A DNA stretch of 8,252 bases from Lawsonibacter sp. (lineage in GTDB: Bacteria > Bacillota > Clostridia > Oscillospirales > Oscillospiraceae): contig JAAWNI010000094.1 of assembly GCA_022798855.1 (NCBI GenBank), forward strand, positions 1 to 8,252, read 5' to 3'. This document shows positions 1 to 6,176 of the stretch, in pieces. The notes beneath the pieces are model-generated. The model did no database searches. It had not been told where the DNA came from and saw nothing but the letters and a program-made list of their open reading frames with translations. The translations under genes were made by a program, and so were the position numbers. Numbering within the stretch: the first letter of the stretch is position 1; each line of letters begins with the position of its first letter.

Positions 1-365
1 TTCAACAGCAGAAAAACCGCCATCACCGGCACCACCGCCAGCATCACATAGTAAAGCATCTGCTCCGGCATAACCAGGTTGATCTGAACGCCCAGCCAGG
101 CCCCCACAAGGGCCCCCGCCGCGCCGGCGGCGGCGCTGGGGATGTGGACGTCCCCCCGCTTCAAAAACCGCCCGGTGGCCAAAACTGTGCCGAAGGCGTT
201 GCCGCATTTGTTGGTTCCGGAGGCCATGTGGGCGGGCAGGCCCGCAATCAGGTAGGCTGGCAGGGTGATAAGCCCGCCGCCCCCAGCCACCGCGTCAATC
301 AGCCCGCCCAGAAAAACCAGCGGGCAGACGATCAGCCAAATATGTGCCAGTTCTGACAGTTCCAT
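1..365 (-). CDS. TauE/SafE family permease (5' part only; C-terminus cut by window edge)
   Basis: Integral membrane protein of the TauE/SafE family, whose members are proposed to export sulfite, sulfoacetate or related organosulfur anions; the substrate here cannot be told from sequence. Only the first 121 residues are in the window. The family hallmarks are visible: an N-terminal membrane segment (residues about 9-25), a glycine-rich GGGGLITLP loop (28-36), the ASGTNK motif (48-53), and further hydrophobic segments at about 76-94 and 103-121. The ATG start at 365 is supported by GGAGAG about nine bases upstream. It lies 48 bases downstream of the rarA stop on the same strand with no terminator in the gap, so it is probably the last visible gene of the DUF2804-to-rarA operon. 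The family assignment is firm; any functional link to the operon is inference. Confidence 0.88.
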   Translation of the reverse strand, partial: MELSELAHIWLIVCPLVFLGGLIDAVAGGGGLITLPAYLIAGLPAHMASGTNKCGNAFGTVLATGRFLKRGDVHIPSAAAGAAGALVGAWLGVQINLVMPEQMLYYVMLAVVPVMAVFLLL

Positions 366-413
366 ATATCTCTCTCCAATCCTGAATGGCGCACAGGCGC
401 GTAATTTGAGCCT

Positions 414-1688
414 TTACAGGGGGCCCTCCCCTTTGATTTCCTCCCAATACCGCTTGGCGGCCTGCTCGGTCTTGTTGTCGCCGTACTGGTAATAACGCGT
501 ACCCACCAGCTCGTCCGGGAGGTACTGCTGGGCGACCCAGTGCCGGGGGAAGCTGTGGGGGTACTTGTAGCCTTGCTCCCGCTCTTGTCCGGTGGAGTCG
601 GCATGGACATTTTGCAGCTCCCGGGGGATGCCCCCGGTGCGCCCCGCCCGGACGTCTGCCAGGGCGGCGTCGATGGCCATGCAGGCGGTGTTGGACTTGG
701 GGGCGGTGGCCAGCAGGATGACCGCCTCGGCCAGGGGCAGTTTGGCTTCGGGGAGCCCTAACTGGAGGGCGTTGTCCACGCAGGCCTTGACGATGGGCAC
801 CGCCATGGGGTAAGCCAGGCCGATGTCCTCGCTGGCGGAGCACAAGATCCGCCGGATGGCGGTGATCAGATCCCCCGCTTCCAGCAGCCGGGCCAGATAG
901 TGGAGGGCCGCGTCCGGGTCGGAGCCCCGCAGGGACTTCATCAGGGCGGAAGCGATGTCAAAGTGGGCGTCCCCCTCCCGGTCGTAGCGCATGGCGGACT
1001 TCTGGGCGGCGGTTTTGGCGTCCTCCAGGGTGACAAGTAGTTTCCCTTGCTCCCTCCTGGCGGCAGTAAGAAGGAGCTCGATGGCGTTCATGGCCTTGCG
1101 CACATCCCCCCCGCAGGCCGAAGCGATGTGCTCCCGGACGCCCTCCTCACATTGGACCTCCGCCCCCAGCCGCTCCCCCATGATGGAGACGCCCCGGTCG
1201 ATGGCGGGGAGCACGTCCTGAGCGGTGATCTGCTTAAACTCGAAGACGCTGGCCCGGGACAGCACCGCCCCAAAGACGGCGAAAAAGGGATTTTCCGTGG
1301 TGGACGCGATGAGGGTTATGCGGCCGTCCTCCATGAACTCCAGCAGGGACTGCTGCTGTTTCTTGTTAAAGTACTGGATCTCGTCCAGATAGAGCAGCAC
1401 CCCCTCCGGGGCCAGCAGGGTGCCGATGTCCGCCATGATGTCCTTGATGTCGGAGATGGAAGCGGTGGTGGCGTTGAGCCGGTGGAGGGGCCGGTTGGTC
1501 CGCTGGGCAATGATGTTGGCTACAGTGGTCTTGCCCGTGCCCGAGGGGCCGTAGAAAATCAGGTTTGGGATATTGCCACCCTCCACGATCCGGCGGAGCA
1601 GGCCGTCCTTCCCCAAAATATGGCCCTGCCCCACCACCTCGTCCAGGGACTTGGGCCGTATCTCGTCCGCCAAGGGGCGGTATGCCAT
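414..1688 (-). CDS. rarA: Replication-associated recombination protein A (RarA/MgsA family AAA+ ATPase)
   Basis: Cytoplasmic clamp-loader-like AAA+ ATPase of the RarA/MgsA/WRNIP1 family, which acts at stalled replication forks. At 424 residues it is full length for the family. Visible motifs: Walker A GPSGTGKTT (47-55), Walker B LLYLDEI (98-104), sensor 1 STTENP (129-134), a Ser-Arg pair at the arginine-finger position (144-145), sensor 2 GDVRKAMN (194-201), and the C-terminal tetramerisation region with SEDIGLAYP (286-294) and the GYKYPHSFP-type stretch (373-381). The ATG is fixed by an in-frame TGA only two codons upstream, and that TGA is also the stop of the preceding membrane-protein gene. 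An AAAGGTG ribosome site lies inside the end of that gene. The six-base gap suggests translational coupling. Nothing is missing or truncated. Confidence 0.96.
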   Translation of the reverse strand: MAYRPLADEIRPKSLDEVVGQGHILGKDGLLRRIVEGGNIPNLIFYGPSGTGKTTVANIIAQRTNRPLHRLNATTASISDIKDIMADIGTLLAPEGVLLYLDEIQYFNKKQQQSLLEFMEDGRITLIASTTENPFFAVFGAVLSRASVFEFKQITAQDVLPAIDRGVSIMGERLGAEVQCEEGVREHIASACGGDVRKAMNAIELLLTAARREQGKLLVTLEDAKTAAQKSAMRYDREGDAHFDIASALMKSLRGSDPDAALHYLARLLEAGDLITAIRRILCSASEDIGLAYPMAVPIVKACVDNALQLGLPEAKLPLAEAVILLATAPKSNTACMAIDAALADVRAGRTGGIPRELQNVHADSTGQEREQGYKYPHSFPRHWVAQQYLPDELVGTRYYQYGDNKTEQAAKRYWEEIKGEGPL

Positions 1689-1694
1689 AGCGCT

Positions 1695-2354
1695 TCACAC
1701 CTTTCTTTCCGCCGCCATTCCCGCGGCGGCCAGCATCTTATCTTGAAAAAAGTGGTTGAACAGGGCGACGGCCCGGCCCACACCAATCATGGCCGCGATA
1801 GTGCCAATGCCAATTCCGATGATTTTCCCGCCAAAGCACAGCCCTACCGCCGCTGTGGCACAGACGCAGCCAATGTCAAAGATGTTCTTTGTCATCCCCT
1901 GATCCTTGCCGATTTTGTCCGCGATTGCTTGGACAATGCCGTCTCCCGGGTTCGGGAACAGCCGCATATTTATCGTCATCGCGATGCCCAGGCCGGTAAG
2001 GATAATCGCCGCCGCCAGCAATAGCAGATTCGCAAACAGGCTGTGGCTTCCGCTGTCGTAAGGGAGCAAAGCGTCGCACAGATTCAGCAGGCGGCTGAAA
2101 ATAAGGCTTACAACAATCTGAAGCAAGGTGGCCGCCCGTTCCCCTTTGTCCCGCAAGGCCAGCTGGACCGCCACAAACAGGATGTAGAGCAAAAAGGTCA
2201 TATCGCCAAAATTCAGGGAAAATATCTGTGACACACTATAGGCCACGGAAATAATGGGCGAGACGCCCAGCCCTGTCTTGGTGTTCAAGGTGATCCCCAA
2301 CGCCAATACCGCCATGCCCCCGCTGTAAATCAACCACCGATAAGGATTTTTCAA
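1695..2354 (-). CDS. YczE/YyaS-type membrane protein (DUF6198), TTG start
   Basis: A 219-residue polytopic membrane protein of the YczE/YyaS/YitT-like group (DUF6198). The molecular function is unknown; B. subtilis YczE is reported to affect lipopeptide production. Hydrophobic segments lie at about 7-24, 51-68, 76-93, 106-128, 158-175 and 177-199. Two conserved-looking loops carry NTKTGLGVSPI (24-34) and FPNPGDGIVQAIA (133-145). Translation starts at TTG, with AAGGAG nine bases upstream. The TTG shares its last two bases with the TGA stop of the upstream metallopeptidase gene (TTGA), a classic coupling overlap. The stop lies six bases before rarA. The family call is good; the role in this operon is unknown. 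Confidence 0.85.
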   Translation of the reverse strand: MKNPYRWLIYSGGMAVLALGITLNTKTGLGVSPIISVAYSVSQIFSLNFGDMTFLLYILFVAVQLALRDKGERAATLLQIVVSLIFSRLLNLCDALLPYDSGSHSLFANLLLLAAAIILTGLGIAMTINMRLFPNPGDGIVQAIADKIGKDQGMTKNIFDIGCVCATAAVGLCFGGKIIGIGIGTIAAMIGVGRAVALFNHFFQDKMLAAAGMAAERKV

Positions 2355-2956
2355 CCGTATTCGCTCCTTCTTGCTTCATCTTCCAGCGCCCCGCTGTAGC
2401 TTTTCAGCCGCTTCCGCCGTTTCCTCCAGTCAGGCATGAGGGCGTCCATCCGGGCGTAAAATCCCGGCCCGTGGTCGTGGTGGAGGAAGTGGACCAGCTC
2501 GTGGAGGGCCACGTAGTCCCGCAGCTCCTCCGGACACCGGGCCAGGGCGGTATTCAAGGTAATGTATCCCTGCGTCCAGTGGCAGTTGCCCCACTGGCTT
2601 TTCAGCGCCCGGAGCTTCAACAGCGGAAAGGCCACCCCCAGCGGCTCCACCAGGGGGTAGGCCCGCTCCAGGGCTTCGGCCAGCAGGCGGGCGCACTCCT
2701 CCCGGGGCACGGCCGGCAGCGGCTCAGCCCGCCGCTCTTCCCGGCGGCTGAGGGCGTTCAAAATCCACTCGCTCTTCTCCCGGATGAAGTCGTCCGCCTG
2801 TTTGACAGGGCACCGCAGGGGGACGGAAACCATGATCTCCCTCCCCGCCCCAACCCGCAGGTTCAGGTTTTTGACCCGCTTTCGGGTCAGCGTGTAGGTA
2901 AGGGGACCCCTGGGGGTGTCCACCATGCGGAGCTGAGGGGCCGTCCGGGTCACCAT
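2351..2956 (-). CDS. YgjP-like zinc metallopeptidase domain protein (M48/SprT-like, DUF45)
   Basis: A 201-residue soluble protein of the YgjP-like metallopeptidase family (formerly DUF45). The zinc-binding signature HELVH is at 152-156, with the likely third ligand at His162 in the HHDHGPGFY stretch (159-167). The family motif SQWGNC is at 120-125, followed by YITLNTAL (131-138), the strand before the active-site helix. The N-terminal part carries the VRKS-like region typical of the family (about 25-60). There is no signal peptide or membrane segment, so it should be cytoplasmic. The substrate is unknown; relatives are often annotated as predicted metal-dependent hydrolases. The ATG overlaps the end of the DUF2804 gene by seven bases (ATGGTGA), and AGGAAG lies about twelve bases upstream. 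The gene ends in a four-base overlap with the membrane-protein gene. Confidence 0.9.
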   Translation of the reverse strand: MVTRTAPQLRMVDTPRGPLTYTLTRKRVKNLNLRVGAGREIMVSVPLRCPVKQADDFIREKSEWILNALSRREERRAEPLPAVPREECARLLAEALERAYPLVEPLGVAFPLLKLRALKSQWGNCHWTQGYITLNTALARCPEELRDYVALHELVHFLHHDHGPGFYARMDALMPDWRKRRKRLKSYSGALEDEARRSEYG

Positions 2957-3984
2957 TTGTTTTCCACTTCCTCGGCGAAGCCCAAAAAATCCTTGACAAA
3001 GACTTCTGTTCCGTCGTCCAGCAGGGCCAGGCCGGTGAATTTTCCAAAAATCTGATGCTGGTCTGATTTGACGATCCCCGCCGCGCTGGAGCAGGCGGAG
3101 CGGTCCAGTATGGGGTCGAAGCGCATCTCAAACCGGCCGTCGTCGCTGGTAAACTCCCACTGTTCCATATACCGGCGCTTGCGGCGGCGTCCGGGGATTT
3201 TGAACCGCACCTTGGACAGCTTATGGGCCTTTCCGTTGTAAAACAGCATGTTTTCAGTGGCGGCGGAGGTATTCCCAAAGCCATAGCCCAGGTTGAACCC
3301 AAAGGGGACCCCCTCCGCCAGCCCGGAAGCGGAAGCCCAGAACCAGGTGTTGTGGTAGGTCCACACCCCCCGGCCCCAGTCCAGCACGGCGAAGGAGTCG
3401 GCGGGGTCCAGCATGTACTCGCTCTCCCCCACCGTCACCTTGCCGGAAGCCCGCAGACAGTTGATTTTCTGGTTGAAGTAAAAATGCCCCGGCTTGTCAA
3501 AGGGGGTGCAGATCACCATGGACTCCTCCGGCTCCTCGGTCAGCTCAATGTAGGCGTCCAGGGGCTCCCGGCCCCGGAAGTGCTCCATGTGGGCGTAGAG
3601 AAGCCGCCGGTCCTCCTCCCGGCGGAAGAGAAGCGAGTAGCCCTTGCCGCCCGAAGCGCTGTCCCCCTCCGCCGAGCTGGCGGGCATCCCCGTCGTCCCC
3701 ATGGGCATCAGGCGCATGGGGCTTTTGGTAACTTGGGTGTTCTCCCAAAAATCCAGCAGCGAGATGGAGTCCAGCCCCATATAGCCGTTGTCCGCGATGG
3801 TCAGCGCCAGGCCAAACTGGCCGTTCATGACCAGATAGTAGTCCCACTCCTTGATCCGCAGCGCGGACGCCTTGATCTGGTTCCGGTCGTACACCGGCAG
3901 CAGCTTTTTGGCGAAACCCGCCTCCCGCAGGTTGCCCTGCCCGTCCAGCAGCGGCCCCGCCTGCGTGATCTCATGCTGTTCCAT
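2950..3984 (-). CDS. DUF2804 domain-containing protein
   Basis: A 344-residue protein matching the DUF2804 family, which is beta-rich and of unknown biochemical role. Recognisable family features are the early WDYYLVMNG stretch (47-55), TPFDKPGHFYFNQKIN (160-175) and the aromatic signature LDWGRGVWTYHNTWFWAS (201-218), followed by GFNLGYGFGN (229-238). It has no signal peptide or membrane segments. The frame stays open 19 codons upstream, but the ATG at 3984 is chosen because AAAGGAGG sits nine bases before it and the extension runs through the promoter. This is the first gene of the operon and overlaps the metallopeptidase gene by seven bases. I infer no enzymatic activity. The conserved acidic and aromatic residues suggest ligand binding, but that is speculation. 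Confidence 0.88.
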   Translation of the reverse strand: MEQHEITQAGPLLDGQGNLREAGFAKKLLPVYDRNQIKASALRIKEWDYYLVMNGQFGLALTIADNGYMGLDSISLLDFWENTQVTKSPMRLMPMGTTGMPASSAEGDSASGGKGYSLLFRREEDRRLLYAHMEHFRGREPLDAYIELTEEPEESMVICTPFDKPGHFYFNQKINCLRASGKVTVGESEYMLDPADSFAVLDWGRGVWTYHNTWFWASASGLAEGVPFGFNLGYGFGNTSAATENMLFYNGKAHKLSKVRFKIPGRRRKRRYMEQWEFTSDDGRFEMRFDPILDRSACSSAAGIVKSDQHQIFGKFTGLALLDDGTEVFVKDFLGFAEEVENKW

Positions 3985-4012
3985 AACCGTCCGCCTCCTT
4001 TCATTCCCGCCT

Positions 4013-4041
4013 ATTATACTGTAAAAATTCTCTTTCTGCAA
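4013..4041 (-). promoter_or_regulatory. Sigma-A-type promoter of the DUF2804-metallopeptidase-YczE-rarA operon
   Basis: Read on the minus strand, a perfect -10 TATAAT (4018-4013) is preceded at 17 bases by TTGCAG (4041-4036), a 3-of-6 match to the -35. Transcription would begin near 4006, about 22 bases before the DUF2804 start and just upstream of its AAAGGAGG site. It lies back to back with the promoter of the ribbon-helix-helix gene, about 30 bases away. Confidence 0.65.
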
Positions 4042-4069
4042 TTATTTTCTTCAGATTTCAAAAACCCCA

Positions 4070-4098
4070 TTGACTTTTTGCACTCTACTAATTACAAT
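4070..4098 (+). promoter_or_regulatory. Strong sigma-A promoter of the ribbon-helix-helix gene
   Basis: TTGACT (4070-4075), a 17-base spacer and TACAAT (4093-4098) make a near-consensus vegetative promoter in an AT-rich stretch. The predicted start is near 4105, about 26 bases ahead of the GTG start. The -10 lies inside an inverted repeat (GCACTCT at 4080-4086, AGAGTGC at 4107-4113), which is a candidate operator. Confidence 0.72.
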
Positions 4099-4113
4099 AT
4101 ATTTTAAGAGTGC
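4080..4113. promoter_or_regulatory. Candidate operator: perfect 7-base inverted repeat spanning the -10
   Basis: GCACTCT (4080-4086) and AGAGTGC (4107-4113) are exact reverse complements separated by 20 bases, flanking the -10 and the predicted start of the downstream ribbon-helix-helix gene. Small ribbon-helix-helix proteins commonly autoregulate through paired half-sites, so this is a plausible self-operator. Function is inferred from position only. Confidence 0.4.
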
Positions 4114-4130
4114 GGAAAGTAGGTGATGAC

Positions 4131-4304
4131 GTGAGCCCACGCACAGGGCGGCCAAAGGCAGAGAACCCGCTCAACTTCGGTTTGCAGGTACGTTTTGACC
4201 GGGAAACAAATACCCGGCTGTTGGCATATTGCGAGAAGCACGGTGTCACAAGAACGGAAGCGATCCGCCGCGGTATCTATCTGCTTTTGGAACAAGAAAA
4301 ATAA
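4131..4304 (+). CDS. Small ribbon-helix-helix (CopG/Arc-like) DNA-binding protein
   Basis: A 57-residue basic protein with the layout of a ribbon-helix-helix fold. A basic N-terminal tail, SPRTGRPKAENP (2-13), precedes a short strand, FGLQVRFD (16-23), a first helix (about 24-37) and a second helix that begins GVTRTEAIRRGI (38-49) and ends at LLLEQEK. Such proteins are dimeric repressors or plasmid/toxin-antitoxin regulators. No toxin-like partner is adjacent, so a solitary regulator is more likely. An earlier in-frame GTG at 4110 would add seven residues. I prefer the GTG at 4131 because AGGTG lies five bases upstream and because relatives I know begin at the SPRTGRP segment. The gene has its own strong promoter divergent from the DUF2804 operon, so it might regulate either or both units. 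Confidence 0.75.
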   Translation: MSPRTGRPKAENPLNFGLQVRFDRETNTRLLAYCEKHGVTRTEAIRRGIYLLLEQEK

Positions 4305-4385
4305 TGTAGGGCAAGGGCTCTGCCCTTGCCTTATTCTATTTTATCCCCTTTCGGGGATGGGCAAGGGTAGAACCCTTGCCCTACA
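4305..4385. repeat. 81-base palindromic MITE/REP-like element with three nested hairpins
   Basis: The outer ends TGTAGGGCAAGGG (4305-4317) and CCCTTGCCCTACA (4373-4385) are perfect 13-base inverted repeats. Inside are three hairpins: GGCAAGGGC/GCCCTTGCC with a 3-base loop (4310-4330), ATCCCC/GGGGAT with a 4-base loop (4343-4358), and GGGCAAGGGT/ACCCTTGCCC with a 3-base loop (4359-4381). It begins on the base after the stop codon of the ribbon-helix-helix gene. TGTAGGG...CCCTACA ends recall the interspersed palindromic repeats common in Oscillospiraceae genomes. No clear target-site duplication is visible. It could stabilise the 3' end of the short upstream mRNA. It lacks a U-tract, so it is not a canonical terminator. 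Confidence 0.75.
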
Positions 4386-4503
4386 TGACGTACCCGCCGG
4401 TATTTCCAGATGCAGCCGTCAAATTGATTTTTAGTGGGACAGGCAAGAAGCTTCTTTTTTCCGCATATCCTCACAGAGAAATACCTTTGGGGGGTGCGGG
4501 ACA

Positions 4504-5685
4504 TTGGGACGGCTTGTAGGCAAGGCGCAGTATCGGGATATTCTGCTGGGGGTTGGGCTTCTCTGGGCCACCCTGGCGCTGGTGCTGTGGCCGGAACAGG
4601 CTATGGAAGCCATGCGGGACGGAATCAAGCTGTGCGGCAACGTGATTCTGCCCTCTCTCTTCCCCTTTTTCGTGCTGTCCTCCCTGGTGGTGGAGCTGGG
4701 GATGTCCCGGTATTTGGGCCGGCTTCTGGAGCCAGTGATGGCCCCGCTGTTTTATGTAAATGGAAACTGCGCCGCCGCCCTGGCCCTGGGCTTTGTGGGA
4801 GGATACCCCGTGGGCGCCCGGACGGCCATCCAGATCTATGAAAACGGCCAGTGTTCCCGCACCGAAGCGGAGCGGATGCTGGCCTTCTGCAACAACAGCG
4901 GCCCCGCCTTCATTCTGGGGGTGGTGGGCGCCGGAGTGTTCGGCAACGGAATGGCGGGGCTGCTCCTCTACCTGACCCACCTGCTGGCCTCTCTGTGCGT
5001 CGGGGTGCTGTTCCGGTTCTATAAGCCGGGCGACCGCCCCCAGACCCGGCGGGCCAGGGCGGCTCAGTTTCAGGCGTCCAGCTTTCCCAAAGCCATGATC
5101 AGCTCTGTCACCGGATCCCTTCAATCCACCCTCAATATCTGCGCCTTTATTCTGTTTTTTACCGTCTGCCTCCGGATTTTAGCCTACGCCGGAATTTTGC
5201 GGACTCTGGGCCGGGTCCTCTCCCTCCTGCTGGCCCCCCTGGGGATGAGCCAGACCTGGGCTGAGCGTCTGCTCACCGGCTTAGTAGAGGTGTCCTCCGG
5301 GGTATCCTCCCTCACCGACGGCTCCCTCTCCGGGCGGCTGTCCATGGCCGCCTTCATGCTGGGCTGGGCCGGGGTGTCGGTCCACTGTCAGGTACTGGCC
5401 TTCCTGGGGGACAGCGGCCTGTCCGTCAAGACATATGTGGCCGGAAAGCTGCTCCACGGCGGGATTTCCGCCCTCCTGACCAACCTGCTTTTCCGCCTGT
5501 TTCCTTTCAGCAGCCCGGCTTCCGTCTACCTGGCGGAGCAGGCCCAGGCCATCTCCCAGCTGGATTTTGACAAAGCCCTCACCCTCTCCGCCGTGTCCGC
5601 GTGGGCCATGTGGCTGATTTTTTTGGCCCTCACCGTCTACGCGGTACAAAAAAACAGTGGAAAAGACCGCCCGAATGTAGTATAA
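4504..5685 (+). CDS. ylbJ: Sporulation integral membrane protein YlbJ
   Basis: A 393-residue polytopic membrane protein of the YlbJ family, made of nucleoside-recognition (Gate) type domains. In B. subtilis ylbJ is expressed in the mother cell under sigma-E and is needed for proper spore formation; later work implicates it in dipicolinate transport. Visible here are ILPSLFPFFVLSS (48-60), GFVGGYPVGA (96-105), FCNNSGPAFILG (128-139), GLVEVSSGV (259-267) and GWAGVSVHCQ (287-296), with about eight hydrophobic segments and a repeat-like two-half arrangement. The start is TTG at 4504, with a G-rich GGGGTG site about eight bases before it; the start is the least certain part. It is preceded by a 118-base leader without a clear vegetative promoter. 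The stop codon overlaps the -10 of the next small gene. Confidence 0.92.
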   Translation: MGRLVGKAQYRDILLGVGLLWATLALVLWPEQAMEAMRDGIKLCGNVILPSLFPFFVLSSLVVELGMSRYLGRLLEPVMAPLFYVNGNCAAALALGFVGGYPVGARTAIQIYENGQCSRTEAERMLAFCNNSGPAFILGVVGAGVFGNGMAGLLLYLTHLLASLCVGVLFRFYKPGDRPQTRRARAAQFQASSFPKAMISSVTGSLQSTLNICAFILFFTVCLRILAYAGILRTLGRVLSLLLAPLGMSQTWAERLLTGLVEVSSGVSSLTDGSLSGRLSMAAFMLGWAGVSVHCQVLAFLGDSGLSVKTYVAGKLLHGGISALLTNLLFRLFPFSSPASVYLAEQAQAISQLDFDKALTLSAVSAWAMWLIFLALTVYAVQKNSGKDRPNVV

Positions 5686-5686
5686 T
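5658..5686 (+). promoter_or_regulatory. Possible promoter for the small cysteine-rich gene, overlapping the ylbJ stop
   Basis: A perfect TATAAT (5681-5686) overlaps the ylbJ stop codon, with TGGAAA (5658-5663), a 4-of-6 match to the -35, at a 17-base spacer. Transcription would start about 30 bases before the small downstream gene. Alternatively that gene is read through from ylbJ, since no terminator separates them. Confidence 0.45.
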
Positions 5687-5725
5687 ATAGGCATATACCC
5701 AAATACGGCAAAGGAGTGACCCGCC

Positions 5726-5938
5726 ATAAAACTGTTTCAGACCTCCATCGAGCCCCGCTGCGCCTACTGCGCCCGGGGGCGTGAGCTGGACCCTGGACAA
5801 ATCGTCTGTCCGAAAAAGGGCGTGATGTCCGCCGGTTCCTACTGCGGCGCTTTCCGGTACGACCCACTGAAACGGGTGCCGCCCCGCCCCGCCAAGCTGT
5901 CCAGCTCCGGCCTTCGGGATGAGGATTTCAGCCTCTGA
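5726..5938 (+). CDS. 70-residue four-cysteine (zinc-ribbon-like) protein with an ATA start codon
   Basis: An open frame encodes 70 residues, beginning KLFQTSIEPRC after the start and ending GLRDEDFSL. The four cysteines at 12, 15, 28 and 40 (a CxxC pair, then two singles) suggest a small metal-binding fold. The C-terminal part is proline/arginine-rich, YDPLKRVPPRPAKL (45-58). I recall similar uncharacterised proteins of about this length in Oscillospiraceae that start with MKLFQTSIEPRC; this is memory, not a search. An in-frame TGA lies three codons upstream, so translation cannot begin earlier. AAGGAG (5711-5716) is spaced nine bases from ATA at 5726, exactly where ATG would be expected. The only ATG in frame is codon 34. 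So either ATA is used as a rare start, or the start has mutated, or a base is miscalled. A strong terminator follows. Confidence 0.7.
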   Translation: MKLFQTSIEPRCAYCARGRELDPGQIVCPKKGVMSAGSYCGAFRYDPLKRVPPRPAKLSSSGLRDEDFSL

Positions 5939-5950
5939 CGCTCCACACTG

Positions 5951-5992
5951 AAAACTACCCGTAAAGCTATTTAGCTTTACGGGTAGTTTTTT
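5951..5992 (+). terminator. Strong intrinsic terminator after ylbJ and the small cysteine-rich gene
   Basis: A perfect 19-base inverted repeat (5951-5969 with 5972-5990; core ACTACCCGTAAAGCTA with TAGCTTTACGGGTAGT) is followed by six T residues (5987-5992) on the plus strand. It lies 13 bases after the stop of the small gene. Four A residues precede the left arm, but nothing converges here that would need termination on the minus strand. Confidence 0.93.
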
Positions 5993-6074
5993 GTCATTTC
6001 CTGAACCTTTCCTGAAAAACCTCCCCACTGCGACCACATCCCCCACCAGTCGCCGCTCCCCGTGGCGAAGGGCG

Positions 6075-6110
6075 TCGCAGAAGGGGGTTTTCTGCGATAT
6101 TTTTCTCTTT
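6075..6110 (+). terminator. Second hairpin plus U-rich tract ahead of the DUF6514 gene
   Basis: TCGCAGAA (6075-6082) and TTCTGCGA (6090-6097) form a perfect 8-base stem with a 7-base loop, followed by TATTTTTCTCTTTT. It resembles a rho-independent terminator, although the T run is interrupted. It lies upstream of the presumed DUF6514 promoter, so it would act as a back-up barrier behind the terminator at 5951-5992 rather than as an attenuator. Confidence 0.5.
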
Positions 6111-6136
6111 TCCAAATCAGAATGGCACTATATAAT
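6109..6136 (+). promoter_or_regulatory. Probable promoter of the DUF6514 gene
   Basis: TATAAT at 6131-6136 is preceded by TTTCCA (6109-6114), a 4-of-6 match to the -35, at a 16-base spacer. It would start transcription about 35 bases before the ATG, leaving room for the AAGGAG site. The -35 is weak and could instead belong to another sigma factor. Confidence 0.5.
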
Positions 6137-6176
6137 GTGGTCGTAATCTCAATATACCGAAAGGAGATACAATATC

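Noticed and set aside
1047..2024. 325-codon plus-strand frame opposite rarA and the YczE-like gene
   Set aside because: It spans the junction of two clear minus-strand genes and shows no domain; a shadow frame.
3985..4041. 19-codon extension of the DUF2804 protein
   Set aside because: The extension contains the -10 box and precedes the strong AAAGGAGG site; the ATG at 3984 is the better start.
3223..4107. 294-codon plus-strand frame opposite the DUF2804 gene
   Set aside because: Antisense shadow that runs into the AT-rich divergent promoter region; no domain recognised.
4445..4471. Possible sigma-E promoter for ylbJ (CATATCCT at 4464-4471) and palindrome AAGAAGCTTCTT (4445-4456)
   Set aside because: The -10 is only loosely similar to sigma-E sites and no matching -35 is visible at the right distance. 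The palindrome has no loop and cannot form a terminator hairpin. ylbJ is expected to be sporulation-controlled, but the sequence does not show it convincingly.
5630..6115. 161-codon minus-strand frame opposite the small cysteine-rich gene and terminator
   Set aside because: It lies antisense to a coding frame and reads through a perfect terminator stem; its composition is that of a shadow frame in GC-rich DNA, with no recognisable domain.
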